Shown: positions 7,666 through 14,778 of the stretch, piece after piece
Numbering within the stretch: position 1 is the first letter of the stretch
How the letters are laid out: the number at the start of each line of letters is the position of its first letter
NCBI GenBank assembly: GCA_964645775.1
Contig: CAZYBU010000049.1
Coordinates: 1-20,923, forward strand
DNA length: 20,923 nucleotides
Direction: 5' to 3'
Source: CAZYBU01 sp964645775
GTDB lineage: Bacteria > Spirochaetota > UBA4802 > UBA5550
Notes under the pieces: generated by a model
Database searches by the model: none
What the model was told of the DNA's origin: nothing
What the model saw: the letters and a program-made list of their open reading frames with translations, nothing else
Made by a program: the position numbers and the translations under genes

Positions 7666-7842
7666 TCAGTACTTGAGATCTTCACCCTGTTGTTTCTGGT
7701 CGGAAGATTGTTCTGTATTATCCTGTTTTTTGTTTCCACAGCTGCTTTCACCCTTACTGCAGCTCGTCGCTACGGCCCCGCCTGCCACGAGGGCGGCTAT
7801 ACTTATACCGGCCAGGCTCTTCTTAAGTCTTTCTTTGTTCAT
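7666..7842 (-). CDS. sbtA: Candidate RiPP precursor peptide, SbtA-like (Cys form)
   Basis: The 58-residue peptide has a basic start (MNKERLKK), a small-residue hydrophobic helix (about 9-26) and then a polar tail. The tail begins with S27-C28-S29 and S34-C35-G36 and continues with Gln/Asp/Lys/Ser to the end. The upstream GTG (7851) adds three residues, but ATG at 7842 has AAGGTG at proper spacing and is preferred. Position 59 bp ahead of a SPASM maturase on the same strand, small size and leader/core layout make it the likely substrate, with Cys28 and Cys35 the obvious modification sites. Related SbtA peptides, as I recall, often carry selenocysteine; this one uses Cys. An alternative is a small lipoprotein, but ATSC lacks the usual Leu at -3 of a lipobox. 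Confidence 0.72.
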   Translation of the reverse strand: MNKERLKKSLAGISIAALVAGGAVATSCSKGESSCGNKKQDNTEQSSDQKQQGEDLKY

Positions 7843-7872
7843 AGGTGTCACCTTTTAAAATTATTACGACCC

Positions 7873-7896
7873 TGCATTATTCTGGATGATAATGCA
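7873..7896. promoter_or_regulatory. Perfect inverted repeat upstream of the precursor peptide
   Basis: TGCATTAT (7873-7880) and ATAATGCA (7889-7896) are perfect reverse complements separated by 8 bp. The 24-bp element is centred about 42 bp upstream of the precursor ATG, in the 196-bp divergent gap with glnS. The spacing and the AT-rich symmetric arms fit a dimeric-regulator operator or an RNA hairpin in the precursor leader. I see no regulator gene next to it and no convincing -35/-10 pair. Confidence 0.5.
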
Positions 7897-8038
7897 AACA
7901 GAATATGAACATCCTATAGCAAAAAAAATATGATCTGAAATGATAATACGAGCATCACTCCATTTCTCCCGGAAATGTATTTGCCATCTTTTCAGGGAGT
8001 GATAACTCTGCCTTCATTGATGTATTCCGGAGGATGAG

Positions 8039-9739
8039 ATGCCAGGTCAGATGGATGAACGGGAAGGCTCCCCTTCCAACTTTATCAAGGAGATCATTCG
8101 CGAGCATAACGTCAGCGGCCGTTTCGATGGAAAGGTGATCACCCGGTTTCCGCCTGAGCCGAACGGGTACCTTCACATCGGCCACGCCAAGTCGATCTGC
8201 CTGAACTTCGGCCTGGCCCGGGAATACGGCGGCCGCTGCCACCTCAGGTTCGACGATACCAATCCGACCCGGGAGAACGAGGAGTACGTTGAGTCGATTA
8301 AGTACGATGTGCGCTGGCTCGGTTTCGACTGGGGAGAGCATCTCTACTTCGCCTCGGACTATTTTCAGCAGCTCTATGACTGGGCCTGCCGGCTCATCAG
8401 CCAGGGAGACGCCTATGTCTGCGAGCTCTCTCCTGAGGAGATCAGGCAATACAGGGGGACCCTGAATGAACCGGGCAGGGAAAGCCCTTACCGGAACCGG
8501 AGCGAGGAGGAGAACCTTGACCTCTTTGCCCGGATGAAGGAGGGAGAGTTCGCAGAGGGAGAGAAGTCCCTCCGGGCGAAGATCGACATGGCCAGCGGCA
8601 ATATTAACATGAGGGACCCGGTGCTGTACCGGATCGTTAACGCTCCCCATCATCGTACAGGGGATACCTGGCATATATACCCTACCTACGACTTCGCCCA
8701 CGGACAGTCCGATTCCATTGAAGGCGTGACCCATTCCATCTGTACCCTGGAGTTCGAGAACCACCGCCCTCTCTACGACTGGATCCTGAACAGGCTCGCT
8801 GTCTTCCATCCCCAGCAGATAGAGTTCGCCCGTCTCAATCTCTCCTACACGGTTATGAGCAAGCGAATCCTCCTTCGGCTGGTGAATGAAAAGTACGTTT
8901 CCGGATGGGACGATCCCCGCATGCCGACCATTGCCGGTCTCAGAAGAAGGGGGTACACGCCCACGGCCCTGCGTGACTTCGCGGAGAGAATAGGTGTGGC
9001 CCGGGCCGATAATATGGTGGATGTCGCTTTTCTTGAACACTGCCTCCGGGAGGACCTGAATAAAAAGGCCAAGCGAGTCATGGCGGTACTCAATCCGGTG
9101 AAACTGGTTATTGAGAACTACCCGGAGGAGAACGAGGAAGAACTTGTAGCTGAAAATAATCCCGAGGACCCTGGAGCCGGCACCCGGACCATCCCCTTCG
9201 GCCGGGAACTCTACATCGAAGCTGAAGACTTCCGTGAGGATCCGCCGAAAAAGTATTTCCGGCTTTCACCCGGGAAAGAAGTGCGCCTGAAACACGCTTA
9301 CCTGGTGACATGCACCGGGATGGAAAAAAACGAGGATGGCAGTATCAGGGAGATCCGCTGCACCTATGACCCTGAAACGAAAAGCGGCGAGGCCACCGTT
9401 GAGCGTAAGGTCAAGGGGACCCTGCACTGGGTCTACGCGGCAAAGGCGGTCCCGGCCCGGGTCCGCCTCTACGATCACCTCTTTATCCGGGAGAATCCGG
9501 GGAACTTCCAGGAAGGGGAGGAAATCCAGGACATCCTCAATCCCGATTCCCTACAGGAGTTGACCGGTTGCATGGTTGAGCCCACCCTTGCCGATGCGGA
9601 GACCGGTTCCATATACCAGTTCTTCCGGCACGGCTATTTCATAGTAGATAAGGACTCCACGGAAGATCAAAAAGTATTTAACCGTTCCGTGTCTCTCAGG
9701 GACACCTGGGCAAAGATAGAGAAGAAGATGGGATCATAA
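8039..9739 (+). CDS. glnS: Glutamine--tRNA ligase (GlnRS)
   Basis: The 566-residue class I aminoacyl-tRNA synthetase attaches glutamine to tRNA-Gln in the cytoplasm. The class signatures are present: HIGH at 46-49 (RFPPEPNGYLHIGHAK region) and the KMSKS equivalent VMSKR at about 272-276. The catalytic core spans about 25-345, and the C-terminal half fits the two-barrel anticodon-binding domain of GlnRS rather than the helical cage of bacterial GluRS. Length is close to the family norm (E. coli 554). ATG at 8039 follows GGAGGA closely; another ATG at 8051 is in frame. Bacterial GlnRS is confined to some lineages and was acquired from eukaryotes; other bacteria use Glu-tRNA-Gln amidation. A secreted-protein gene starts 17 bp downstream and is probably co-transcribed. 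Confidence 0.97.
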   Translation: MPGQMDEREGSPSNFIKEIIREHNVSGRFDGKVITRFPPEPNGYLHIGHAKSICLNFGLAREYGGRCHLRFDDTNPTRENEEYVESIKYDVRWLGFDWGEHLYFASDYFQQLYDWACRLISQGDAYVCELSPEEIRQYRGTLNEPGRESPYRNRSEEENLDLFARMKEGEFAEGEKSLRAKIDMASGNINMRDPVLYRIVNAPHHRTGDTWHIYPTYDFAHGQSDSIEGVTHSICTLEFENHRPLYDWILNRLAVFHPQQIEFARLNLSYTVMSKRILLRLVNEKYVSGWDDPRMPTIAGLRRRGYTPTALRDFAERIGVARADNMVDVAFLEHCLREDLNKKAKRVMAVLNPVKLVIENYPEENEEELVAENNPEDPGAGTRTIPFGRELYIEAEDFREDPPKKYFRLSPGKEVRLKHAYLVTCTGMEKNEDGSIREIRCTYDPETKSGEATVERKVKGTLHWVYAAKAVPARVRLYDHLFIRENPGNFQEGEEIQDILNPDSLQELTGCMVEPTLADAETGSIYQFFRHGYFIVDKDSTEDQKVFNRSVSLRDTWAKIEKKMGS

Positions 9740-9756
9740 GAGTCGGAGAGAAAGAG

Positions 9757-10713
9757 ATGAAGATTCTCAGGTTGTTTCCCGTTATTCTGCTTATTGCATC
9801 CACTGTCATGGCGGATTCCAGCCGTTTCGTTCACCGGGATTCCGGATTTTCTGTTCAGAAACCGGATGATTGGCACTACCTTTCAGGGGAGGACCAGAAA
9901 GCCGGCCTGGAGAAGATGGACATGGTCGACCGGGATATAAAGAAGCAGATGTTGAAGTACTTCAAACCGAACCTTGTCACCATCGCCAGGTACCCGGAAC
10001 CCTATGACGGTCCCAACCCTTCTTTCGCTGTTGAAGTCACCTATCCCGGTAATCCTTCCGCGAATCCGAAGGATATCCTCCTCATGATTTCAAAGTCCCT
10101 TTCGCAGATTTACCATGACGTCAAAATAATTGAGGGCCCCCGGAAGACCGGGGTTGACGGGAAACCGGCGGCCTGGATGAAGTTTTCTTACACCCTCTCC
10201 CTGGAGGGGGAAAAAACCTACAGGGTTCTTTCGGAAGCCTGGTACGTGATCCAGGGTAAACGTGCCTTCGTAATGGCTATCGCATGGAGAGATGAGGATG
10301 GTCCGGATGTGGTGGCAAAACTCAGAGGCATTGTTGAGTCCGTTGCCATCTCGGATGCGAAACAGCTATCTATCGATGATGAGCTTATGGCTCTCTCAAA
10401 GGAGATAAACCATCACTGTCCCATTATGATTGACAATGAAACAAGGCTCGACACGACAATGGCCCTTCCTGAATCGACCCTGATGTATATCTACACACTG
10501 GTTAACATGGACAGGGAGGAAATGGATATTGAAAAGATCAAGAAGTCGAGTTACGGGATGATCCAGAAGTACCTCAAGAACAACAGCAGCATCCAGATAC
10601 TGAACGAGAAGGGGGTGACCCTCAGGTATTCCTACAAGGATAAACACGGTTTCTTCCTCTTCTCTCACGAATTTACTCCCGAAGAATATCGACCGGAGAA
10701 GAAGAAGGAATAA
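9757..10713 (+). CDS. Secreted two-domain protein: PsbP/DcrB-like plus conserved C-terminal domain
   Basis: The 318-residue product has a signal peptide (about 1-19). Residues 22-200 look like a PsbP/Mog1/DcrB-type domain: an early FSVQKPDDWHY (31-41) and a late RAFVMAIAWRD (169-179) are the usual edges of that fold. Residues about 205-311 form a second unit with ALSKEINHHCP (212-222), DNETRLDTT (226-234), TLMYIYTLVN (241-250) and TLRYSYKD (288-295). I recognise this pattern from small conserved periplasmic proteins with an N-x2-C-P, D-x2-TRLD and Y-x-YTLVN signature, function unknown to me. The Cys (C221) is the only one in the mature part. RBS GGAGAG precedes the ATG. The join may be a lineage-specific fusion. 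Confidence 0.65.
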   Translation: MKILRLFPVILLIASTVMADSSRFVHRDSGFSVQKPDDWHYLSGEDQKAGLEKMDMVDRDIKKQMLKYFKPNLVTIARYPEPYDGPNPSFAVEVTYPGNPSANPKDILLMISKSLSQIYHDVKIIEGPRKTGVDGKPAAWMKFSYTLSLEGEKTYRVLSEAWYVIQGKRAFVMAIAWRDEDGPDVVAKLRGIVESVAISDAKQLSIDDELMALSKEINHHCPIMIDNETRLDTTMALPESTLMYIYTLVNMDREEMDIEKIKKSSYGMIQKYLKNNSSIQILNEKGVTLRYSYKDKHGFFLFSHEFTPEEYRPEKKKE

Positions 10714-10933
10714 TTAAGCATGGTTGGTCGTCATATTTCTCATTGACATTTACCTTTACAACAGTATGTATTTCTTAACTTTATTTGCTGTAAAAAAACT
10801 CTATTGTCACCGATGCCTTCGGCGGGGGGTAGTAATTCTTTTTTTGGTTGCATTGAAAGCAATTTCAGGAATAATAACTATCTATATGTATCAAATAGTG
10901 ATGCCATAAAGTCACATTCAGGGAGCGCCGGTC

Positions 10934-11794
10934 ATGAAAAAGGTCCTTTCCGTTGTATCAGCTATTATACTTCTACCTCTCCTGACAGGTTGCGGCCGGC
11001 TCGCTGGCATTCCCATGTCTCCGGGAACCACTCCCGAAGAGTGGCTGGCGACATATCCCTATATGAATATTGAAATCTTTTCGCAAAGCCTGGTTCTGGC
11101 CAAGCCAAGCTCATCGGCCATAGTGTATTTTTTGGCCCTTGTGACACTGCTGGCTGGTATCGTTTTTCTCCGCGGGCGTGAAGATCAGAAATCGAAAACC
11201 TGGTGGGGTATCGCTCTTCTCCTCTGGGGAATCGGCACGGTCCTGGCCGGCACCAGTTACCAGGCCTTCGCATGGGAGATCAAGTGCGCCGGGCAGGAGA
11301 CCTGCTCATGGACAAGCTGGTTCGAGGTGTTCTACATGATCTTCGAGGTGGCCAGCGTTAACGCCATGGTCTACGCCGTGGCATGGTCCACGTTGAATGA
11401 GAAACACAGGTCATGGGTTAAAATCTATCTCCTGGCCAACACGGGACTCTATCTCGCCGTGGCCCTGACAGGCGCCCTTATTCCCTCCTGGTTCATGGTA
11501 TCCTTCGAGCTGATGCTCCTCTTCTGCATACCGGGTATTATCGCCGCCTTCGTCTTTAACATCCGTGGATACAGGGAGCGCCGCGATAGTATGAACCGGG
11601 ACCTGGTCATAGCCTGGATCATCCTCTTCCTGGTTATGGCGGCCTACTACGGGTATCTTCTGGCCGGGTACACGGAGAGGCTATGGGAAAAGGGTATCTG
11701 GTTCTCCGCCAATGACGTACTCCATACAGGCCTTGTTATCTGGATGGTCTACCTGGCCGGTATTGTCTCGGGTAAGGTGAAAGACCGGAGTTGA
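10934..11794 (+). CDS. Multi-pass membrane protein with an N-terminal lipobox
   Basis: The 286-residue protein starts with a signal sequence ending in the lipobox LTGC (C20), then a soluble stretch (about 21-58), then seven likely transmembrane helices (about 62-80, 91-107, 130-152, 162-182, 186-208, 223-243, 259-278). A Trp/Cys-rich loop (112-132) contains C118 and C124. The last helix begins with SANDVLHTG (258-266). I do not recognise the family. The D261/H264 pair and the Ser in GTSYQ (106-110) are loosely reminiscent of CREST-type membrane hydrolases, but this is weak. GGGAG about 8 nt upstream supports the start at 10934. The 220-bp gap before it and the leader after it suggest a single-gene transcript. 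Confidence 0.6.
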   Translation: MKKVLSVVSAIILLPLLTGCGRLAGIPMSPGTTPEEWLATYPYMNIEIFSQSLVLAKPSSSAIVYFLALVTLLAGIVFLRGREDQKSKTWWGIALLLWGIGTVLAGTSYQAFAWEIKCAGQETCSWTSWFEVFYMIFEVASVNAMVYAVAWSTLNEKHRSWVKIYLLANTGLYLAVALTGALIPSWFMVSFELMLLFCIPGIIAAFVFNIRGYRERRDSMNRDLVIAWIILFLVMAAYYGYLLAGYTERLWEKGIWFSANDVLHTGLVIWMVYLAGIVSGKVKDRS

Positions 11795-11821
11795 TTATCC
11801 GGCATTCCATCTTTTCTGTAT

Positions 11822-11850
11822 TTGACTTTCCTGTCTTCTGATAGTACATT
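11822..11850 (+). promoter_or_regulatory. Predicted sigma-70 promoter upstream of crcB
   Basis: TTGACT (11822-11827, 5/6 to consensus) and TACATT (11845-11850, 4/6) are separated by exactly 17 bp. Transcription would start near 11857, giving a leader of about 190 nt before the crcB GTG. Confidence 0.5.
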
Positions 11851-11946
11851 AAAAGTATATTAAATACTATAGGAAGGTCTGTATCCATAGTCACGATCAC
11901 AGCCATGAAGAAAACCGTACTGCTTGAAGAAATGAAGAGAGAGATC

Positions 11947-11974
11947 CAGGACGAAGAATGACCTGAGTTTTTTT
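11947..11974 (+). terminator. Weak intrinsic terminator/attenuator in the crcB leader
   Basis: CAGGAC (11947-11952) can pair with GACCTG (11960-11965), five of six pairs with one internal mismatch and a 7-nt loop. Two bases later comes a run of seven T (11968-11974). The stem is short, but the T-run is strong. It sits about 90 nt downstream of the predicted promoter and 75 nt before crcB, so it would end or attenuate a short leader transcript. Confidence 0.45.
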
Positions 11975-11998
11975 CGCCGAAAGAAACCTCTTGAATAA

Positions 11999-12024
11999 AT
12001 ACCACGGTATGATACCTGCGGTAT
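11999..12024. repeat. Alternating ATACC/GGTAT pentamers just upstream of crcB
   Basis: ATACC occurs at 11999-12003 and 12012-12016; its complement GGTAT occurs at 12006-12010 and 12020-12024. The four units alternate with spacers of 2, 1 and 3 nt, so several mutually exclusive small hairpins are possible. The last unit ends about 9 nt before the crcB Shine-Dalgarno sequence. It may be an operator pair or a translational switch. Confidence 0.5.
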
Positions 12025-12049
12025 GTATCTTCAGGAAGGGGTTTGAGCC

Positions 12050-12439
12050 GTGCAATATTTATTCATCTTTATCGGGGGTGGCCTGGGTTCGTTATCCAGG
12101 TACCTCGTATCAACGGCCGTTACCCAGGGAGTGGGCAGTGTCTTCCCCTACGGTACCCTGGCGGTCAACGTGACCGGATCCTTCTTCATAGGTCTAACCT
12201 TCTCCCTCTTCCATGAGATCATCGTGCCGTCACACATTCGTGCCCTGGTTACCATCGGATTCCTGGGAGGTTTCACCACCTTCTCCACGTTCTCACTGGA
12301 GACTATAACCCTTCTCCGTGACAGCGAGTATAAGCTTGTTGCCATGAATCTCTTTCTTAATAATCTTGTTGGACTCCTCTTTGCCCTGGCCGGTATAGTT
12401 ATCGGCAGGATGATCATAAGCGTTCTCAGGCAGGTGTGA
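12050..12439 (+). CDS. crcB: Fluoride ion channel CrcB/FluC
   Basis: The 129-residue, four-helix membrane protein shows the family motifs GGGLGSLSRY (9-18), YGTLAVNVTGSFFIG (34-48) with the conserved pore Asn N40, and GFLGGFTTFSTFS (70-82) holding the Phe-box and the TTFSTFS break near the central Na+ site. FluC proteins assemble as antiparallel homodimers and export toxic fluoride passively. The single, full-length gene fits the homodimer type rather than the split heterodimer pair. The start is GTG at 12050, preceded by AGGAAGGGG (12033-12041). DUF190 follows after one base, so the two are translationally linked. Confidence 0.95.
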   Translation: MQYLFIFIGGGLGSLSRYLVSTAVTQGVGSVFPYGTLAVNVTGSFFIGLTFSLFHEIIVPSHIRALVTIGFLGGFTTFSTFSLETITLLRDSEYKLVAMNLFLNNLVGLLFALAGIVIGRMIISVLRQV

Positions 12440-12440
12440 C

Positions 12441-12773
12441 ATGAAACTGGCGGAAGATTCTGTATTACTGAGGGTCTTTATCGGGGAGAGTGACCAGCAT
12501 GACGGTCGGCCCCTCTATGAGGTCATTGTCATGAAGGCCAGGGAGCTTAACCTGGCGGGCGCTACCGTGCTTCGCGGCATGCTCGGTTTCGGGGCCAACA
12601 GCCGCATCCATTCCGCGAAGATCCTTTCTCTCTCCCAGGACCTCCCCATGGTTGTTGAGATCGTCGACTCCGAGGAAAATATCAACCGGTTGCTTCCCTT
12701 TATCGACGAGACCGTGGAGGAGGGCCTGGTGACCCTGGAGAAAGCCCGGGTCATCAAGTACAGGCACGGTTGA
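12441..12773 (+). CDS. DUF190 family (PII-like) protein
   Basis: The 110-residue protein matches DUF190: an N-terminal strand LLRVFIGESDQHDGRPLYEVIVMKA region (9-33), the glycine-rich GATVLRGMLGFGANS (40-54), then a PII-like strand (VVEIVDSE, 71-78) and a terminal helix/strand. DUF190 proteins adopt a ferredoxin-like PII fold and very often sit next to crcB, suggesting a regulatory or accessory role in fluoride handling; the mechanism is not established. The gap to crcB is a single base, and the Shine-Dalgarno sequence lies within the end of crcB. No further gene follows on this strand until 13230. Confidence 0.92.
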   Translation: MKLAEDSVLLRVFIGESDQHDGRPLYEVIVMKARELNLAGATVLRGMLGFGANSRIHSAKILSLSQDLPMVVEIVDSEENINRLLPFIDETVEEGLVTLEKARVIKYRHG

Positions 12774-12782
12774 TACATTATA

Positions 12783-13049
12783 TCAGGATACCTCTGCGTT
12801 TACCCGTACAGTTCTCCTGTGCAGGACTTCTATCCCGTTTATGAAAAGATACTCGATACCATCCGGTTTTTGATCGGTCTTTGTTTCCGTGTTATTGTCC
12901 TTCACCCTGTTCCAGTCCAGTACCAGAACATCGGCGTGGTACCCTTCCCTCAGGTATCCCCGTTTCTTTATGGCAAAGCGGTCCGCCGAGGCTCCCGTCA
13001 TCTTGCGTACAGCCTCTTCCGGTGAAATGAGGCCGTAATCCCGGGCGTC
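12783..13049 (-). pseudogene. 3' remnant of an N-acyl-D-amino-acid deacylase/amidohydrolase gene
   Basis: The minus-strand frame reads, from 13049 down, GLISPEEAVRKMTG, then ADRFAIKKRGYLREGYHADV, VLDWNRVKDN and GIEYLFINGIEVLHR. This is the C-terminal signature of the D-aminoacylase branch of amidohydrolases (LEEAVRKMTG, then RG-x-x-x-x-G-x-x-AD, then a final G-x-x-x-x-x-x-NG). The family is usually near 480-540 residues; here under 100 are left and the whole metal-binding barrel is missing. The similarity fades upstream of about 13049 and the frame closes with TAA at 13122-13124. The ATG at 13001 has no Shine-Dalgarno sequence and falls inside the conserved helix, so a functional short gene is unlikely. 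It is probably the residue of a deletion or rearrangement. Confidence 0.8.
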
Positions 13050-13171
13050 GGGTTGACGGTCTGAAAATGGAGAACCGGCTTGAAAAATAGTTCTATCAGG
13101 ATTAACGAATATACAATTTTTTTATTTTGAAATTGATACCTTTACATTGATCCATTCCCCATATTTTTTAC

Positions 13172-13200
13172 TTGAACTTACCATCTGTCAGGCCTTTACT
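13172..13200 (+). promoter_or_regulatory. Possible promoter of the adenylate cyclase gene
   Basis: TTGAAC (13172-13177) and TTTACT (13195-13200) are each 4/6 to consensus and are 17 bp apart. The -10 lies 29 bp before the TTG start. The surrounding 13080-13180 stretch is AT-rich and otherwise empty. Confidence 0.35.
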
Positions 13201-13229
13201 CAGATACATTTGTTTCGGGGGTATAACCG

Positions 13230-14762
13230 TTGAAACAGGAAAAGGATCTTAATCTCTTCAAGGTAATCGGCATCTACCTCGGAGTATCTTTTATGGCCAA
13301 CATGACGGCCATGTTTTCCCTTGCTCCTCTATATCAGAATCAGATTATCCGGAGCGGAGAAGAATGGAACTACACGGTCCTTGTCCTGGGAGGGACAGAC
13401 CTCTTCATGCTGCCGCTCACCTTTATGATACCTTCCCTGATAGCCTTCATCTATCTTTTTCCCGTGTACGCCCCCTATTTTCCATGGACCTCGAAAAGAA
13501 ATATTGATGACCGTAGTCGAAAGAGGGTGATTAACTCTCCCCTCATGGTCAGCCTGCTCTCTATCATAGGTTGGGCGGTCCAGGCGATCGGTTTTCTGAT
13601 TATCATTGAAACCCGCGGTCTTGATCTTCCCCCTCATGTTCCGCTCCGTTTTGCATTGGAGATGATAATCATCGGGAGCCTCTGTTTCGTTATCTGCTAC
13701 TATCTGCTTGAGTTCCTGGTGCGAAAATATCTTGTTCCGGTCTATTTTCCCGAGAACAGGATCAGCCATATCCGAAGTACCATTCAGTTCTCGATACGTG
13801 CCCGGTTCTATATCTATTTCTTTGCCGTGACGGTCTTTCCCCTGCTTCTTGTCAATTCCATCTTCCTGGCCAGGAAATCCCTGGCTCCCCTGAGAGAAGT
13901 AGTGGCTGTTATCTCAGTCGCTGTCGTTTTCCTGGGGGTTTTCCTTACTTTTATCTTTTCCCGATCCTACCAGAATCCGCTGAACATGCTGATGCAGGCG
14001 GCCCGAAGGATTGAAAAGGGTGATTACGACGTGGAGGTGCCGGTGGTCTCCAATGACGAGGTGGGGAAACTTTGCGAGGGTATCAATGACATGGCTGGTG
14101 GGCTTCGTGAAAAAGAATTCATAAAGGATACCTTCGGCAAGGTAGTGGATCCCAGGGTACGGGACCATCTCCTGGAGGGGAATGTGGATCTGGGTGGCGA
14201 GATGAAAGAAGCAACGGTTCTCTTCTCCGATATTCGCTCCTTTACGGCCATATCCGAGAAAATGGAACCGGGTGAGGTGGTCACCTGGCTGAACCGTTAC
14301 TTTGAAAGGATGAGCCGGTGCGTGTCGGCGGAGAAGGGGCTGGTAAACAAGTATATCGGGGACGCCATCATGGCCATTTTCGGCGTTCCACTTGAACTGC
14401 ATGATCACGCCGACGCGGCCATGCGGGCGGCTTACTGTATGCTCCACGAACTGGATGAACTGAACCGTGAACTGGAGGTCGAGGGTCTGCCTCCGATGCG
14501 GATCGGTATCGGTCTCCACACCGGGAGGGTACTGGCCGGGAATATCGGCTCATCGGACAGAATGGAGTACACGGTCATCGGAAACACGGTAAACGTGGCC
14601 TCCAGGCTCGAGGCCCTCACCAAGGAATACGACCGCTCCCTTCTTATTTCCGAGTCCACGTCCGGGGCCCTGAGCGGCACCTACGGAACCGTCTGCATGA
14701 ACGAGGTTCGCATCCGGGGCAAGGAGGAACCCATGAACGTTTACTACTGCGTGACGGATTGA
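13230..14762 (+). CDS. Membrane class III adenylate cyclase with HAMP domain
   Basis: The 510-residue protein has about six N-terminal transmembrane helices (within 12-245), a HAMP linker (about 245-297; P250 and the DYDVEVPV segment) and a class III cyclase domain (about 325-508). Catalytic features are FSDIRSF (332-338) with metal Asp D334, NKYIGDAIMA (373-382) with K374 and the second metal Asp D378, and YTVIGNTVNVASR (447-459) with T448, N455 and R459. Lys plus Thr at the purine-specifying positions favour ATP, hence cAMP. The start is TTG at 13230 with GGGGG upstream. The signal sensed by the membrane region is unknown. The C39-like gene begins 16 bp downstream, so an operon is likely. 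Confidence 0.92.
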   Translation: MKQEKDLNLFKVIGIYLGVSFMANMTAMFSLAPLYQNQIIRSGEEWNYTVLVLGGTDLFMLPLTFMIPSLIAFIYLFPVYAPYFPWTSKRNIDDRSRKRVINSPLMVSLLSIIGWAVQAIGFLIIIETRGLDLPPHVPLRFALEMIIIGSLCFVICYYLLEFLVRKYLVPVYFPENRISHIRSTIQFSIRARFYIYFFAVTVFPLLLVNSIFLARKSLAPLREVVAVISVAVVFLGVFLTFIFSRSYQNPLNMLMQAARRIEKGDYDVEVPVVSNDEVGKLCEGINDMAGGLREKEFIKDTFGKVVDPRVRDHLLEGNVDLGGEMKEATVLFSDIRSFTAISEKMEPGEVVTWLNRYFERMSRCVSAEKGLVNKYIGDAIMAIFGVPLELHDHADAAMRAAYCMLHELDELNRELEVEGLPPMRIGIGLHTGRVLAGNIGSSDRMEYTVIGNTVNVASRLEALTKEYDRSLLISESTSGALSGTYGTVCMNEVRIRGKEEPMNVYYCVTD

Positions 14763-14778
14763 CCGAAAGGAGGATGAC

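Noticed and set aside
7607..7668. Selenocysteine read-through of the precursor's TGA stop
   Set aside because: The sequence after TGA has no convincing SECIS-type stem-loop (only a 4-bp GAGA/TCTC pair), and the read-through frame gives no sensible extension before running into the maturase start.
7955..9040. Long 361-codon open frame opposite glnS
   Set aside because: It is the antisense shadow of glnS, whose catalytic motifs and length are unambiguous; low-complexity Val/Gly/Glu-rich translation with no motifs.
10743..10771. TTGACA with possible -10 after the two-domain secreted protein gene
   Set aside because: The -35 is perfect, but no hexamer at 16-18 bp scores above 3/6, and it is about 160 bp from the next start.
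10809..10845. Terminator-like stretch with a seven-T run
   Set aside because: The only stems (CCGA/TCGG, GCC/GGC) are 3-4 bp and far from the T-run.
11905..11961. 18-codon micro-ORF in the crcB leader
   Set aside because: It has ATG and TGA but no ribosome-binding site at proper distance (AGGAAGG is 27 nt upstream). It stays possible as a leader peptide but is not supported.
11857..12049. Fluoride riboswitch upstream of crcB
   Set aside because: Expected by context, but I could not find the conserved core sequences by eye.
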